From: Streptomyces albus subsp. chlorinus
GTDB taxonomy: Bacteria; Actinomycetota; Actinomycetes; Streptomycetales; Streptomycetaceae
Reading direction: 5' to 3'
DNA length: 47,742 nt
Assembly: GCF_013302895.1 (NCBI RefSeq)
Contig: NZ_VJOK01000001.1
Span: forward strand, 5,718,109 to 5,765,850
Program-made: the position numbers and the translations under genes
Shown here: in pieces, positions 27,581 through 35,739 of the stretch
Layout of the letters: every line of letters starts with the position of its first letter
Position numbering within the stretch: position 1 is the first letter of the stretch
The notes under the pieces: model-generated
Databases searched by the model: none
What the model was told of the DNA's origin: nothing
What the model saw: the letters and a program-made list of their open reading frames with translations, nothing else

Positions 27581-29744
27581 GCCCGGCGGAACCGCGGCCG
27601 GGAGCGCCGCCGGGCCCGCCGCCTGGAGGGGCGGCCTCGTCCCGGGGGCCGCTCCCGGCGCGCGGCTCGGGGTGGAGGGCCTCGGGCAGGGTGACCGTGA
27701 ACTCCGCGCCACCGTCCGCGCTCTCACCCACCTCGGCCGTACCCCCGTGCCGCTCCGCCAGGCGCCGCACCAGTGCCAGCCCGAGTCCGCGCCGGCCGTG
27801 TGCCGGGGGCCGTTTGGTGGACCAGCCCTCCGTGAAGACGGCCTCGCGGCGCTCCGGTGGGATGCCGGGCCCGTTGTCGCTCACCCGCAGGGTGAGCCCG
27901 GCGGGTCTCCTTCGGTCGGCCGTTTTGGGGGCGGCCGTCCCAGAACTGGCCTCCCTGTGCTCGTCCTGTCCGTGCTGCGGTGTCTGCCGCAGCAGCGCCT
28001 CCACCCTGCCCCCGTCGCAGCCGGCTGTCGCGTCCAGTGCGTTGTCGACGAGGTTGCCCAGCACGGTCGCCAGTTCGGAGGGATCCACCACCCGGTCGGG
28101 CAGCAGGGTGCCCGGTGCGATCCGCAGGGCGACGCCGCGCTCGGCGGCGACCGTCGCCTTGCCGACCAGCAGGGCCGCGAGCAGCGGGTCCTGTATGTGT
28201 GCGGAGATCTCCTCGGCCGTCGCCCGGTGCACCCCCACCGCCTCGCTCAGGTATGCGACGGCGTCCTCCACCATGCCGAGCTGGAGCAGCCCGAGGAGGA
28301 GGTGCAGGCGGTTGGCGTGTTCGTGGTCCTGGGCGCGCAGGGCGTCGATCAAGCCTTGGGAGCCGTCGAGTTCGCGGCCGAGCAGTTCCAGCTCCGTACG
28401 GTCGCGGAGTGTGGCGACGGCACCGCCGTCCTTGGTGGGCATCCGGTTGGCGACCAGGACCCTGCCGCCGCTGACGGTCAGGACGTCGGCCCCTGGCACC
28501 TCGCCCGCCAGCAGCCTGGCCGTGCGTCCTGGGCCCAGCGCCTCGAACGGGGTGCGCCCGATGTCTCCTGACGTCAGACCGAGCAGCCGCTGTGCCTCGT
28601 CGTTGACGAGGCGGATCCTGCCGCCCGCGTCCAGTGCGACCACGCCCTCGCGGATTCCGTGCAGCATCGCCTCCCGTTCGGCCAGGAGGGCGGTGATGTC
28701 CGAGAAGGCGAGGTCGTGGGTGCGCTTCTGGAGGCGGCGGAAGACCAGCAGCGCGGCCAGCGCGCCGACGCCGAGCGCGCCGCCCGCGTACGCGAGCAGT
28801 CCCGGGACGGCGCGGGTGAAGCGGTCGCGCACGCTGTCGTAGGCGATCCCGACCGAGACGGCGCCCACCACCCGGCCCGTGTCGTCCCGCAGCGGGACCT
28901 TGCCCCGGGCCGACCTGCCCAGGGTGCCCTCGTCGATGTGGTGGACCTGGCGGCCCGCCAGCGCGGGGCCCGGGTCGGTGGAGACGCGCTCCCCGATGCG
29001 GGCGGGTTCGGCGTGGGACCAGCGGATGCCGCGGGTGTCCATGACCACGATGTAGCTGGCCCCGGTGGCGCGCCGTGTCCGTTCGGCGAGCCGCTGGACG
29101 GGCCCGCGGCGGGAGGGGCCAGCGCCGTCGGTCACCAGTTCGTCCAGGCCCGGCTCGGCGGCTGTCGCCTGCGCGATGGCGAGCGCGCGGCGGGACGCCT
29201 GGTCGTCGAGCTGGGCGCTGAACGGGGCGAGGAACAGCCCTGTCGCGACAGCGGTCACTCCGGTGACAACGGCGAGCTGCATGAGCAGCACCTGTGAGGA
29301 CACGCGTCGCGGCCAGCCGGGGAGGGGGAGCCGGGAAGGACGCCGGCCGCGGGGATGGCGGACGGCGCCGCCCTGGGCTGTGGGGCCGTCGGCGGACCAC
29401 GCCGAAGCGGCCGACGGCGCCTTGGCGACGGACGACGCCGCAGCGACGGTGGACGCCGCAGCGGTGGTGGACGTGGCGGTGGTGGACGTCGGCATGTCGG
29501 GGGACGGCGGCGTGCCGGAGGGGGACACGGGCGACCTCGGGGCGGGGAGGGGACGGGGGCGGTCTTCCCAAGGGGAGACCCAGCCGGACCGTATCCAGCC
29601 ACCGTGGTGCCGCACGAGCCCCGCGACGGATGTCCGCACGCCCCCACCGGTGACCGTCAGCCGGGTCTCGTTCCAGCCGCTCCGGCCCCTCGCCGCGAGG
29701 TCGGGAGGTCCGGCGGTCGGGAGGTCCGGCGGTCGGGAGGGCAC
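27558..29744 (-). CDS. CitA/DcuS-like sensor histidine kinase
   Basis: A membrane sensor kinase of up to 728 residues. A long Pro/Ala/Ser-rich N-terminus precedes TM1 (about 151-172, LLMQLAVVTGVTAVATGLFL). An extracytoplasmic PAS-like domain with GASYIVVMDTRGIRWSHAEP follows, then TM2 (LLAYAGGALGVGALAALLVF), a cytoplasmic PAS (GVVALDAGGRIRLVNDEA), a dimerisation helix with QDHEHANRLHLLLGLLQLG, and the ATPase (LGNLVDNALDA, VSDNGPGIP, GLGLALVRRL). This is the layout of carboxylate sensors, and the neighbouring symporter suggests it senses that substrate. No response regulator is adjacent. The start is uncertain: GTG 29744 lies six nt after the upstream gene's stop, but ATG 29495 is also possible. 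Confidence 0.85.
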   Translation of the reverse strand: MPSRPPDLPTAGPPDLAARGRSGWNETRLTVTGGGVRTSVAGLVRHHGGWIRSGWVSPWEDRPRPLPAPRSPVSPSGTPPSPDMPTSTTATSTTAAASTVAAASSVAKAPSAASAWSADGPTAQGGAVRHPRGRRPSRLPLPGWPRRVSSQVLLMQLAVVTGVTAVATGLFLAPFSAQLDDQASRRALAIAQATAAEPGLDELVTDGAGPSRRGPVQRLAERTRRATGASYIVVMDTRGIRWSHAEPARIGERVSTDPGPALAGRQVHHIDEGTLGRSARGKVPLRDDTGRVVGAVSVGIAYDSVRDRFTRAVPGLLAYAGGALGVGALAALLVFRRLQKRTHDLAFSDITALLAEREAMLHGIREGVVALDAGGRIRLVNDEAQRLLGLTSGDIGRTPFEALGPGRTARLLAGEVPGADVLTVSGGRVLVANRMPTKDGGAVATLRDRTELELLGRELDGSQGLIDALRAQDHEHANRLHLLLGLLQLGMVEDAVAYLSEAVGVHRATAEEISAHIQDPLLAALLVGKATVAAERGVALRIAPGTLLPDRVVDPSELATVLGNLVDNALDATAGCDGGRVEALLRQTPQHGQDEHREASSGTAAPKTADRRRPAGLTLRVSDNGPGIPPERREAVFTEGWSTKRPPAHGRRGLGLALVRRLAERHGGTAEVGESADGGAEFTVTLPEALHPEPRAGSGPRDEAAPPGGGPGGAPGRGSAGLTPRPHR
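29701..29740. repeat. 16-bp tandem repeat in kinase N-terminus
   Basis: TCGGGAGGTCCGGCGG occurs twice in tandem (29701-29716, 29717-29732) with a partial third copy, encoding repeated PPDL residues if the upstream start is used. Confidence 0.85.
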
Positions 29745-29750
29745 GAGGGC

Positions 29751-30741
29751 TCAGCCGGGCAGCGTCGTCTCCGCGCGCGTGAGTTGCTCTACCTCCAGCC
29801 GTACGGGACTGGCGGGAGCGGCTCCGCAGCTCGCGGGGAGCGCGGGGCCGTCGGCCGTCTCGGTGAGGACGACGTGCCAGCGCCGTCCGTCCTGGTGCGC
29901 GACCGTCACGTACCGGTGTCCGGTCTCCGGCTCCTCGTGCGAGGCCACCACCCTCACCGCGTCGGCCCGCGTCTCGCCCGTACGCTCCCGTACCGCGAGG
30001 TCCGCCGCCTGTCCCGGCCGGTCCCAGGCCGACCGGCCGCGGCAGCCCTCCAGCGTCACATGGCCGTCGCGTACCGCGTCGAGTACGGCCTTGACGGCGA
30101 CGGCGCCGAGACGGCCGTACGCGTAGCCGTGCGGCAGCACCAGCAGGGTCGGGGCGAAGCGGTGGCCACCGATGTGGGTGATCTCCCAGACGTTCGCCCC
30201 GCCGGACGCGGCGAGTTCGTCCGCGAGTGGTCTGCCGAGCAGGGCGCAGCAGCGGTCCCGTTTGCCGTTGGTGCACACCAGGGCGAGCGGGTCGCCTCGG
30301 TACGGCTCCCAGCGCGGGCCGTCCGGTGCCGTGCCGTTCCCGACGCTCCGCGCGGGGTCGTCCAGGAGGGCGAAGTCGAGTGCGCGCAGCGCCTCCAGCC
30401 CGCCGTCGCCGGGCAGGACGGCCGTGCGGACCCAGCTGTCGCCGGGAACCGTACGGGCCAGGTAGACGCGGTGACCGTCGGCGGGGGAGCCCGTGCCCGT
30501 GGAGCCCGTTGCGGGGGAGCGGTCCGGGTGGCGTCCGGGGCGGCGGATCAGTGCGACCCGCCCACCGTGCGCACCCGCCGCCGCGTCGAGTGCCCTGCCG
30601 AGTTCCGGGTCGAGACGGCTCTGGGTCAGCGCCTTGCCCCCAGGGGCCGGGCTGCTCGATCAGCAGCCAGGTGCGGGCTGTCGCCGCCGTCCCGGCGAGG
30701 GATTCGGCCAGCGCCCGGGAGGCTGTCGCGCACGTGCTCAC
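29751..30741 (-). pseudogene. sucrase/ferredoxin-like protein gene, frameshifted
   Basis: Sucrase/ferredoxin-like proteins (Apd1-related) are thioredoxin-fold proteins thought to bind a 2Fe-2S cluster through Cys and His. The N-terminal part (STCATASRALAESLAGTA, ARTWLLIEQPGPWG) reads in one frame from GTG 30741. From about 30638 the homologous continuation (KALTQSRLDPELGRALDAAA, ALIRRPGRHPDR, VYLARTVPGDSW, DPLALVCTNGKRDRCCALLG, HIGGHRFAPTLLVLPHGYAY) reads in another frame, open without stops to the end at 29751. The break is at a run of five G (plus-strand C5, 30637-30641): one extra or two missing bases. It may be a sequencing error, a genuine pseudogene or programmed frameshifting. An iron box overlaps its promoter. 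Confidence 0.82.
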
Positions 30742-30760
30742 GCAGGTGAGCCTAACCTGC
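30742..30760 (-). promoter_or_regulatory. iron box (DmdR/IdeR site) overlapping a leaderless promoter
   Basis: On the minus strand the 19-bp palindrome GCAGGTTAGGCTCACCTGC matches the DmdR1/IdeR consensus TTAGGTTAGGCTAACCTAA at 14 of 19 positions, including the whole core. TAGGCT (30754-30749) inside it is a -10 hexamer located 7 nt before the GTG at 30741, so the repressor would cover the -10. Confidence 0.78.
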
Positions 30761-31239
30761 GTCGCCACCCCGTGCGCGACGCGACGACACCGGCCGGCCC
30801 GCACGACCCCGGAGCGCCGCTGGCTCGTACAGGCGGAAACCGGAATCGCGATGTTCGGTACGATCGGCACCCGTCCGGCGGACACCGCGCCGGTGACGGA
30901 ACGGCGGGATCCGCGCCGGCGGCCCGGTGCCCTCGCTCTACGGGGACGATCGGTGACCGTCCGGCCCCGCCGACTGGTACGGCTGTCCGGTCCGGCCGAC
31001 GGCCCTGCCGTCAGGAGCGGATGGCGGGAGCGGACAGCAGGCGCGAGTGACCGGCACGCTCGGCCGGCCGCTCCGGGCTGCGGGCCGGTTCAGTGGGTAC
31101 GGCGGGCTGTGCGGCCAGGTGGGCGAGGAGATCAGGCGCACCGGATCGGCCGGATCGGCCGGACGGACCGGAAGAGTCGGAACGGAAGCCGGCGGGGGTG
31201 TCGGACGCCGCCGGGTCCCGGGCAGGAGGAGCGCGGAGC
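30761..31239. other. 479-nt divergent region, no gene seen
   Basis: Lies between the sucrase/ferredoxin-like gene (-) and the CobW-type gene (+). TACGAT at 30859-30864 is the only promoter-like hexamer that stands out. Short CCGGATCGG repeats occur at about 31141-31165. Open frames through it are Arg/Gly/Pro-rich and not convincing; no Zur box was recognised. Confidence 0.5.
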
Positions 31240-32739
31240 GTGGACAGCGGCGTGGCGGGCAGCGAGCGGCGAGGCGCGGTGGGCGGCCGGATCCCGGTGG
31301 TCGTACTCGCCGGATTCCTCGGTTCGGGGAAGACCACTCTCCTCAACCACCTGCTCCGCCGGGCCAGAGGCACCCGTATCGGTGCCGTCGTCAACGACTT
31401 CGGCAGTATCGAGATCGACGCCATGGCGGTCTCGGGCCAGGTGGACTCGATGGTCTCCCTCTCGGACGGCTGTCTGTGCTGTGCCGTCGACACCAGTGAC
31501 ATGGACGAGGTGCTGGAGGTGCTCGCCCGGCCCTCGGCCGGTATGGACGTCATCGTGATCGAGGCGAGCGGGGTGGCCGAGCCCGAGACGCTGATCCGGA
31601 TGGTGCTGGCCAGCGGCAGCCCGCACATCGTCTACGGCGGTCTGGTGGAGGTCGTGGACGCCGCGGAGTTCGAGGCCGTGCGCGAGCGCCATCCGGAGCT
31701 GGAGCGCCATGTCGGCGCCGCCGATCTGCTCGTGCTCAACAAGGCCGACCGCGTCCCCGCGGAGCGGCAGGAGGCGTTGCGTGCCGAACTGGAACGGCTC
31801 GCCCCCGGGACCCCCGTGGTGCCCGCCACGTTCGGCCGTGTCGATCCGCAGTTGCTCTTCGACCGCGTACACCGGGCACGGCCGCCCGTCGAGCAGCTGT
31901 CGTTCGACACGCTGCTGTACGGGGACGAAGAGGGTGAAGGGGGCAGTGCGGGCGAGGCCCGCGGACGTGACGGTGCGGATCACGCGCAGCACCTGCACGC
32001 CGCCTACGAGGCCGTGGAGTTCACCGCCGCCGAGCCCATGGACCCGCGCCGTTTCCTCGACTTCCTGGACAGCAGGCCCGAGGGGCTCTACCGGATGAAG
32101 GGCTATGTCGACTTCGGCGCCGCCGACCCCGACAACGTGTACGAGATGCACGCTGTCGGCGGCTTCCTCCGGTTCGCCCCGGAGCGGCGGCCCCGCTCGC
32201 AGGAGCGGCGCACCGACCTGGTGATGATCGGCTCAGGGGTGGACGGCGCGGCCCTGCGCGAAGGACTCCGCGCCTGCGTGGCGGGCTCGGACACGGACGC
32301 GGACACGGACACGGACACAAACGTGCACGCGGATGCCGGGGCGCCGGACGAGCGGGCGATGTGGGGAGTGCTCCGTTACGTGGCTCACGCCCCGGAGGGG
32401 GACGGCGACCGGGCCGGCCACGATGCCGCCGAGGCCCCGGAGGGCGGCGCGGAGCCGGGCACCGACGGGACCGGAACCGCCGGGTCCGGGCCGTACGGGA
32501 CGCGCGACGCGGACGGAGCGCCCGACCCGTATGACCCGTATGACACATGCGACCCGGACGACAGGTACGAGCCCCACCAGTCGTACGCCGCTTCCAGGAT
32601 CGACGATCCGTACGGATACGGCGAGGATCCGTACGACGACACCCGCGCTCCCGTCCACCCCGCCGTGTCCGGCTCCGGTTCCGGTTCCGCCGCACCCGGT
32701 TCCGACTCTGCCGCGCCGGGCTCCGGGCCCCAGCCGTAG
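31240..32739 (+). CDS. CobW/COG0523-family GTPase (putative metallochaperone)
   Basis: A 499-residue G3E GTPase. GFLGSGKTTLLNHLL (Walker A, about residues 26-40) and AVVNDFGSIEID open the domain. The metal-binding CxCC motif is in LSDGCLCCAV, and IEASGVAEPETL and NKAD complete the GTPase site. Family members insert or deliver metals such as Zn or Co, some under zinc limitation; the metal here is not shown. The CobW C-terminal domain spans GLYRMKGYVDF to GVDGAALREGL. About 130 extra residues then follow, rich in Asp, Tyr, Pro and Ser, with DTDADTDTDT and DPYDPYD repeats. GTG 31240 is chosen because AGGAGGA lies nine bases upstream and the conserved domain begins soon after; the frame is open from 31093. 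Confidence 0.87.
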   Translation: MDSGVAGSERRGAVGGRIPVVVLAGFLGSGKTTLLNHLLRRARGTRIGAVVNDFGSIEIDAMAVSGQVDSMVSLSDGCLCCAVDTSDMDEVLEVLARPSAGMDVIVIEASGVAEPETLIRMVLASGSPHIVYGGLVEVVDAAEFEAVRERHPELERHVGAADLLVLNKADRVPAERQEALRAELERLAPGTPVVPATFGRVDPQLLFDRVHRARPPVEQLSFDTLLYGDEEGEGGSAGEARGRDGADHAQHLHAAYEAVEFTAAEPMDPRRFLDFLDSRPEGLYRMKGYVDFGAADPDNVYEMHAVGGFLRFAPERRPRSQERRTDLVMIGSGVDGAALREGLRACVAGSDTDADTDTDTNVHADAGAPDERAMWGVLRYVAHAPEGDGDRAGHDAAEAPEGGAEPGTDGTGTAGSGPYGTRDADGAPDPYDPYDTCDPDDRYEPHQSYAASRIDDPYGYGEDPYDDTRAPVHPAVSGSGSGSAAPGSDSAAPGSGPQP

Positions 32740-32993
32740 CGCCACCGTCCCGGACCTGCCGCACCCCCCGGGACCCGCCGCACCGCGCTGACCGGTCTTC
32801 ACCGATCCACCGCCTGCCGGCTCACGGGCCCGCCAGTTCACCGGTCCGTCGGCTCACCGGCCCACCGGTCGCAAAGACAGGGCCCCGGGCGGACGTGCCG
32901 CCTGCCCGGGACCCTGCCCGTACCGTCCGGTGCCCGTACCGTCCGCGGCCCGCGCCGCGCCAGTGGCCGCGCCGGTGGCCCGGCCGTGCCGGA
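32740..32993. terminator. convergent gap with hairpin at 32878-32916
   Basis: CAGGGCCCCGGGC (32878-32890) pairs with 32904-32916 over 13 bp with one G-U wobble. It serves the convergent CobW-type gene and parC. Before it, repeated CACCGG units fill about 32800-32870. Confidence 0.7.
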
Positions 32994-35453
32994 CTACACG
33001 GGACCGGCCACCGCGGCGACCTGTTTCTTCAGCGGGAGCCCCGAGCCGTCCCTGCGGGGATCGACCTCGGGCAGGTCGGCCGGGGAGCCGGACTTGGTGG
33101 CGGCCATCGCGGGGGTCGGGCCCGCCCAGGCCAGTCGCAGCCTGTCCTCGCCCTTGAGGAAGCGCTGGCAGCGCACGCCGCCGGTCGCGCGCCCCTTGCG
33201 CGGGTACTGGTCGAAGGGCGTGAGCTTGGCCGTGCTCAGCGCGTCGTCGAGCGTTCCCTCCGCTCCGGCGGCCGTGAAGACGGCGGCGTCGGAGGCCGGG
33301 TCGACCGCGCCGAAGAAGATCACCTTCGCGTCCTGGCCGACCTTGATGCCGGTCATGCCGCCGGCCGGGCGGCCCTGCGGACGCACCTGGCCCGCCGGAT
33401 ACCGCAGCAGCTGGGCCTCGTCGGTGATGAAGACCAGATCCTCCTCGCCGGTGCGCAGCTCGACGGCGCCGACGATACGGTCGCCCTCCTTGAGGGTGAT
33501 GACCTCCAACTCGCTCCGGTTCGCCGGGTAGTCGGGCACCACGCGCTTGACGACGCCGTGCTCGGTGCCGATCGCCAGGCCCGGCGAGGACTCGTCCAGC
33601 GTGGTGAGGCAGATCAGTGTCTCGTCGTTCTCCAGGGAGAGGAACTCCGACACCGGTGCCCCGCCCGAGAGACTGGGCGCGGAGGCCGACTCGGGGAGCT
33701 GGGGGAGGTCCACGACCTGGATCCGCAGGAGACGCCCCTGGGAGGTGACCGCGCCGATCTCGCCGCGGGTGGTGGCGGGCACGGCGGAGACGATCACGTC
33801 GTGCTTGGCGCGCTTGGCGGGCTCGGTGAAGTCCATGCCGCCGTTGGCGGTGCGCGCCAGCAGCCCGGTGGAGGAGAGCAGCACCCGGCACGGGTCGTCG
33901 GCGACCTCCAGCGGAACCGAGGCCAGCGGTGCCTCGGCGGAGTCCAGGATCTCGGTGCGGCGCGGGGTGCCGTACTTCTTGGCGACGGCGGACAGTTCGG
34001 AGGAGACCAGCTTGCGCAGCTCCGCGTCCGACTCCAGGATGCTGGTCAGCTTCTCGATCTCCGCCTTGAGGTTGTCCCGCTCGTCCTCCAGCTCGATGCG
34101 GTCGAACTTCGTCAGCCGCCGCAGCGGGGTGTCGAGAATGTACTGGGTCTGGATCTCGCTGAGCTGGAAGCGGGACATCAGCGCGGCCTTGGCCTCGGCG
34201 GCGTTCTCACTCGACCGGATGATGCGGATGACCTCGTCGATGTCGACGAGCGCCACCAGCAGGCCCTCGACGAGGTGCAGCCGGTCGCGCCGCTTGCCGC
34301 GCCGGAACTCGCTGCGGCGCCGCACCACGTCGAACCGGTGGTCGACGTAGACCTCCAGCAGCTCCTTGAGGCCGAGGGTGAGCGGCTGGCCGTCCACCAG
34401 GGCGACGTTGTTGATGCCGAAGGACTCCTCCATCGGCGTCAGCTTGTAGAGCTGGCCGAGGACGGCCTCGGGGTTGAAGCCGTTCTTGATCTCGATGACC
34501 AGCCGCAGGCCGTGCTCGCGGTCGGTCAGGTCCTTCACGTCCGCGATGCCCTGGAGCTTCTTCGCGTTGACCAGGTCCTTGATCTTGGAGATCACCTTCT
34601 CCGGGCCGACGGCGAAGGGCAGCTCCGTGACGACCAGGCCCTTGCGGCGGGCGGTGACCTGCTCCACCGAGACCGTCGCGCGGATCTTGAAGGAGCCGCG
34701 CCCGGTGCGGTAGGCGTCCTGGATGCCCTCCCTGCCGACGATCTTGCCGCCGGTGGGCAGGTCCGGGCCCGGGATGAAGCCCATCAGGGTCTCCAGGTCG
34801 GCACCCGGATGCTTGATCAGGTGGCGGGCCGCCGCGATGACCTCGGTCAGGTTGTGCGGCGCCATGTTCGTCGCCATGCCGACCGCGATGCCGGAGGCGC
34901 CGTTGACCAGCAGGTTCGGATAGGCGGCCGGGAGGGTGACGGGCTCCTGCTCGCTGCCGTCGTAGTTGGCGCCGAAATCGACCGTGTCCTCGTCGATCGA
35001 CTCGACCATCAGGCCCGCGGCCGGGGCGGAGCGGCACTCGGTGTAGCGCATCGCCGCCGGCGGGTCGTCGTTGCCCAGCGAGCCGAAGTTGCCGTGCCCG
35101 TCCACGAGTGGCAGCCGCATGGAGAAGTCCTGCGCCATGCGCACCAGCGCGTCGTAGATGGCGGAGTCACCGTGCGGGTGGAGCTTTCCCATCACCTCGC
35201 CCACCACGCGGGCGCACTTCACATACGACCGCTCGGGGCGCAGGCCCATCTCGTGCATCTGGTAGAGAATCCGGCGCTGCACGGGCTTCATCCCGTCGCG
35301 GGCGTCGGGGAGAGCGCGCGAGTAGATGACCGAATACGCGTACTCCAGGTAGGAGGCCTGCATCTCGTCGACGACGTCGATGTCGAGGATGCGCTCCTCG
35401 AAGTCCTCTCCGGGCTCCGGTGCCGGTGTACGGCTCTTACTGCGGCGGGCCAT
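32994..35453 (-). CDS. parC: DNA topoisomerase IV subunit A
   Basis: Cleaves and rejoins DNA during decatenation, with ParE as ATPase. The 819-residue protein starts ARRSKSRTPAPEPGEDF. It has the winged-helix segment HPHGDSAIYDALVRMAQ, in which Ser and the following Asp occupy the quinolone-contact positions in their sensitive form. The catalytic tyrosine is in AAMRYTECR. A coiled region (FDRIELEDERDNLKAEIEKL) and a C-terminal six-bladed DNA-wrapping domain complete it. Only a degenerate GyrA box (RKGRATGG) is visible, which supports ParC rather than GyrA. ATG 35453 is preceded by GAAGGAG. The parE gene lies about 8 kb away in the opposite orientation. Confidence 0.93.
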   Translation of the reverse strand: MARRSKSRTPAPEPGEDFEERILDIDVVDEMQASYLEYAYSVIYSRALPDARDGMKPVQRRILYQMHEMGLRPERSYVKCARVVGEVMGKLHPHGDSAIYDALVRMAQDFSMRLPLVDGHGNFGSLGNDDPPAAMRYTECRSAPAAGLMVESIDEDTVDFGANYDGSEQEPVTLPAAYPNLLVNGASGIAVGMATNMAPHNLTEVIAAARHLIKHPGADLETLMGFIPGPDLPTGGKIVGREGIQDAYRTGRGSFKIRATVSVEQVTARRKGLVVTELPFAVGPEKVISKIKDLVNAKKLQGIADVKDLTDREHGLRLVIEIKNGFNPEAVLGQLYKLTPMEESFGINNVALVDGQPLTLGLKELLEVYVDHRFDVVRRRSEFRRGKRRDRLHLVEGLLVALVDIDEVIRIIRSSENAAEAKAALMSRFQLSEIQTQYILDTPLRRLTKFDRIELEDERDNLKAEIEKLTSILESDAELRKLVSSELSAVAKKYGTPRRTEILDSAEAPLASVPLEVADDPCRVLLSSTGLLARTANGGMDFTEPAKRAKHDVIVSAVPATTRGEIGAVTSQGRLLRIQVVDLPQLPESASAPSLSGGAPVSEFLSLENDETLICLTTLDESSPGLAIGTEHGVVKRVVPDYPANRSELEVITLKEGDRIVGAVELRTGEEDLVFITDEAQLLRYPAGQVRPQGRPAGGMTGIKVGQDAKVIFFGAVDPASDAAVFTAAGAEGTLDDALSTAKLTPFDQYPRKGRATGGVRCQRFLKGEDRLRLAWAGPTPAMAATKSGSPADLPEVDPRRDGSGLPLKKQVAAVAGPV

Positions 35454-35480
35454 CGCGGCTGCGGCTCCTTCGCTGCTTCG

Positions 35481-35508
35481 TGCTGTCGCTCTTGTGCTGT
35501 CGCTCTTG
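35481..35508. repeat. 14-bp tandem repeat upstream of parC
   Basis: TGCTGTCGCTCTTG occurs twice in perfect tandem (35481-35494, 35495-35508), with degenerate relatives up to about 35565. It lies in the 5' region of parC, whose start is at 35453, and may fall in its leader. Confidence 0.85.
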
Positions 35509-35739
35509 CGCTGTGGCTGTCGTACTGGCGAGCTGTCGTGTTGGCGCTCTTGCGCTGTGCCTCATTGTGGACCGCCCTACTGACAGGCGGCTGCTCGGTA
35601 GACCGTACGGGAACTTCGCACCTTGTCGGCGTGGTTGCATACAGTGACAGGGCCGCCGGTCGCGTGAGGCGCAACAGGCGGCCGGCAGTTCCCGGCACCG
35701 GGCCGGGAAACCCCCGCGAGCGGAAGGGACTCCACGCCC

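Noticed and set aside
27724..30885. 1053-codon minus-strand frame
   Set aside because: Only its first ~80 codons (start of the sucrase/ferredoxin-like gene) look real; the remainder is Arg/Pro/Gly-rich shadow of the kinase in another frame.
30761..31239. Zur box for the CobW-type gene
   Set aside because: No sequence resembling the actinomycete Zur palindrome was found, so zinc control is not claimed.
34980..35460. Quinolone-resistance substitutions in ParC
   Set aside because: The helix reads HPHGDSAIYDALV, with the Ser and Asp of the sensitive form.
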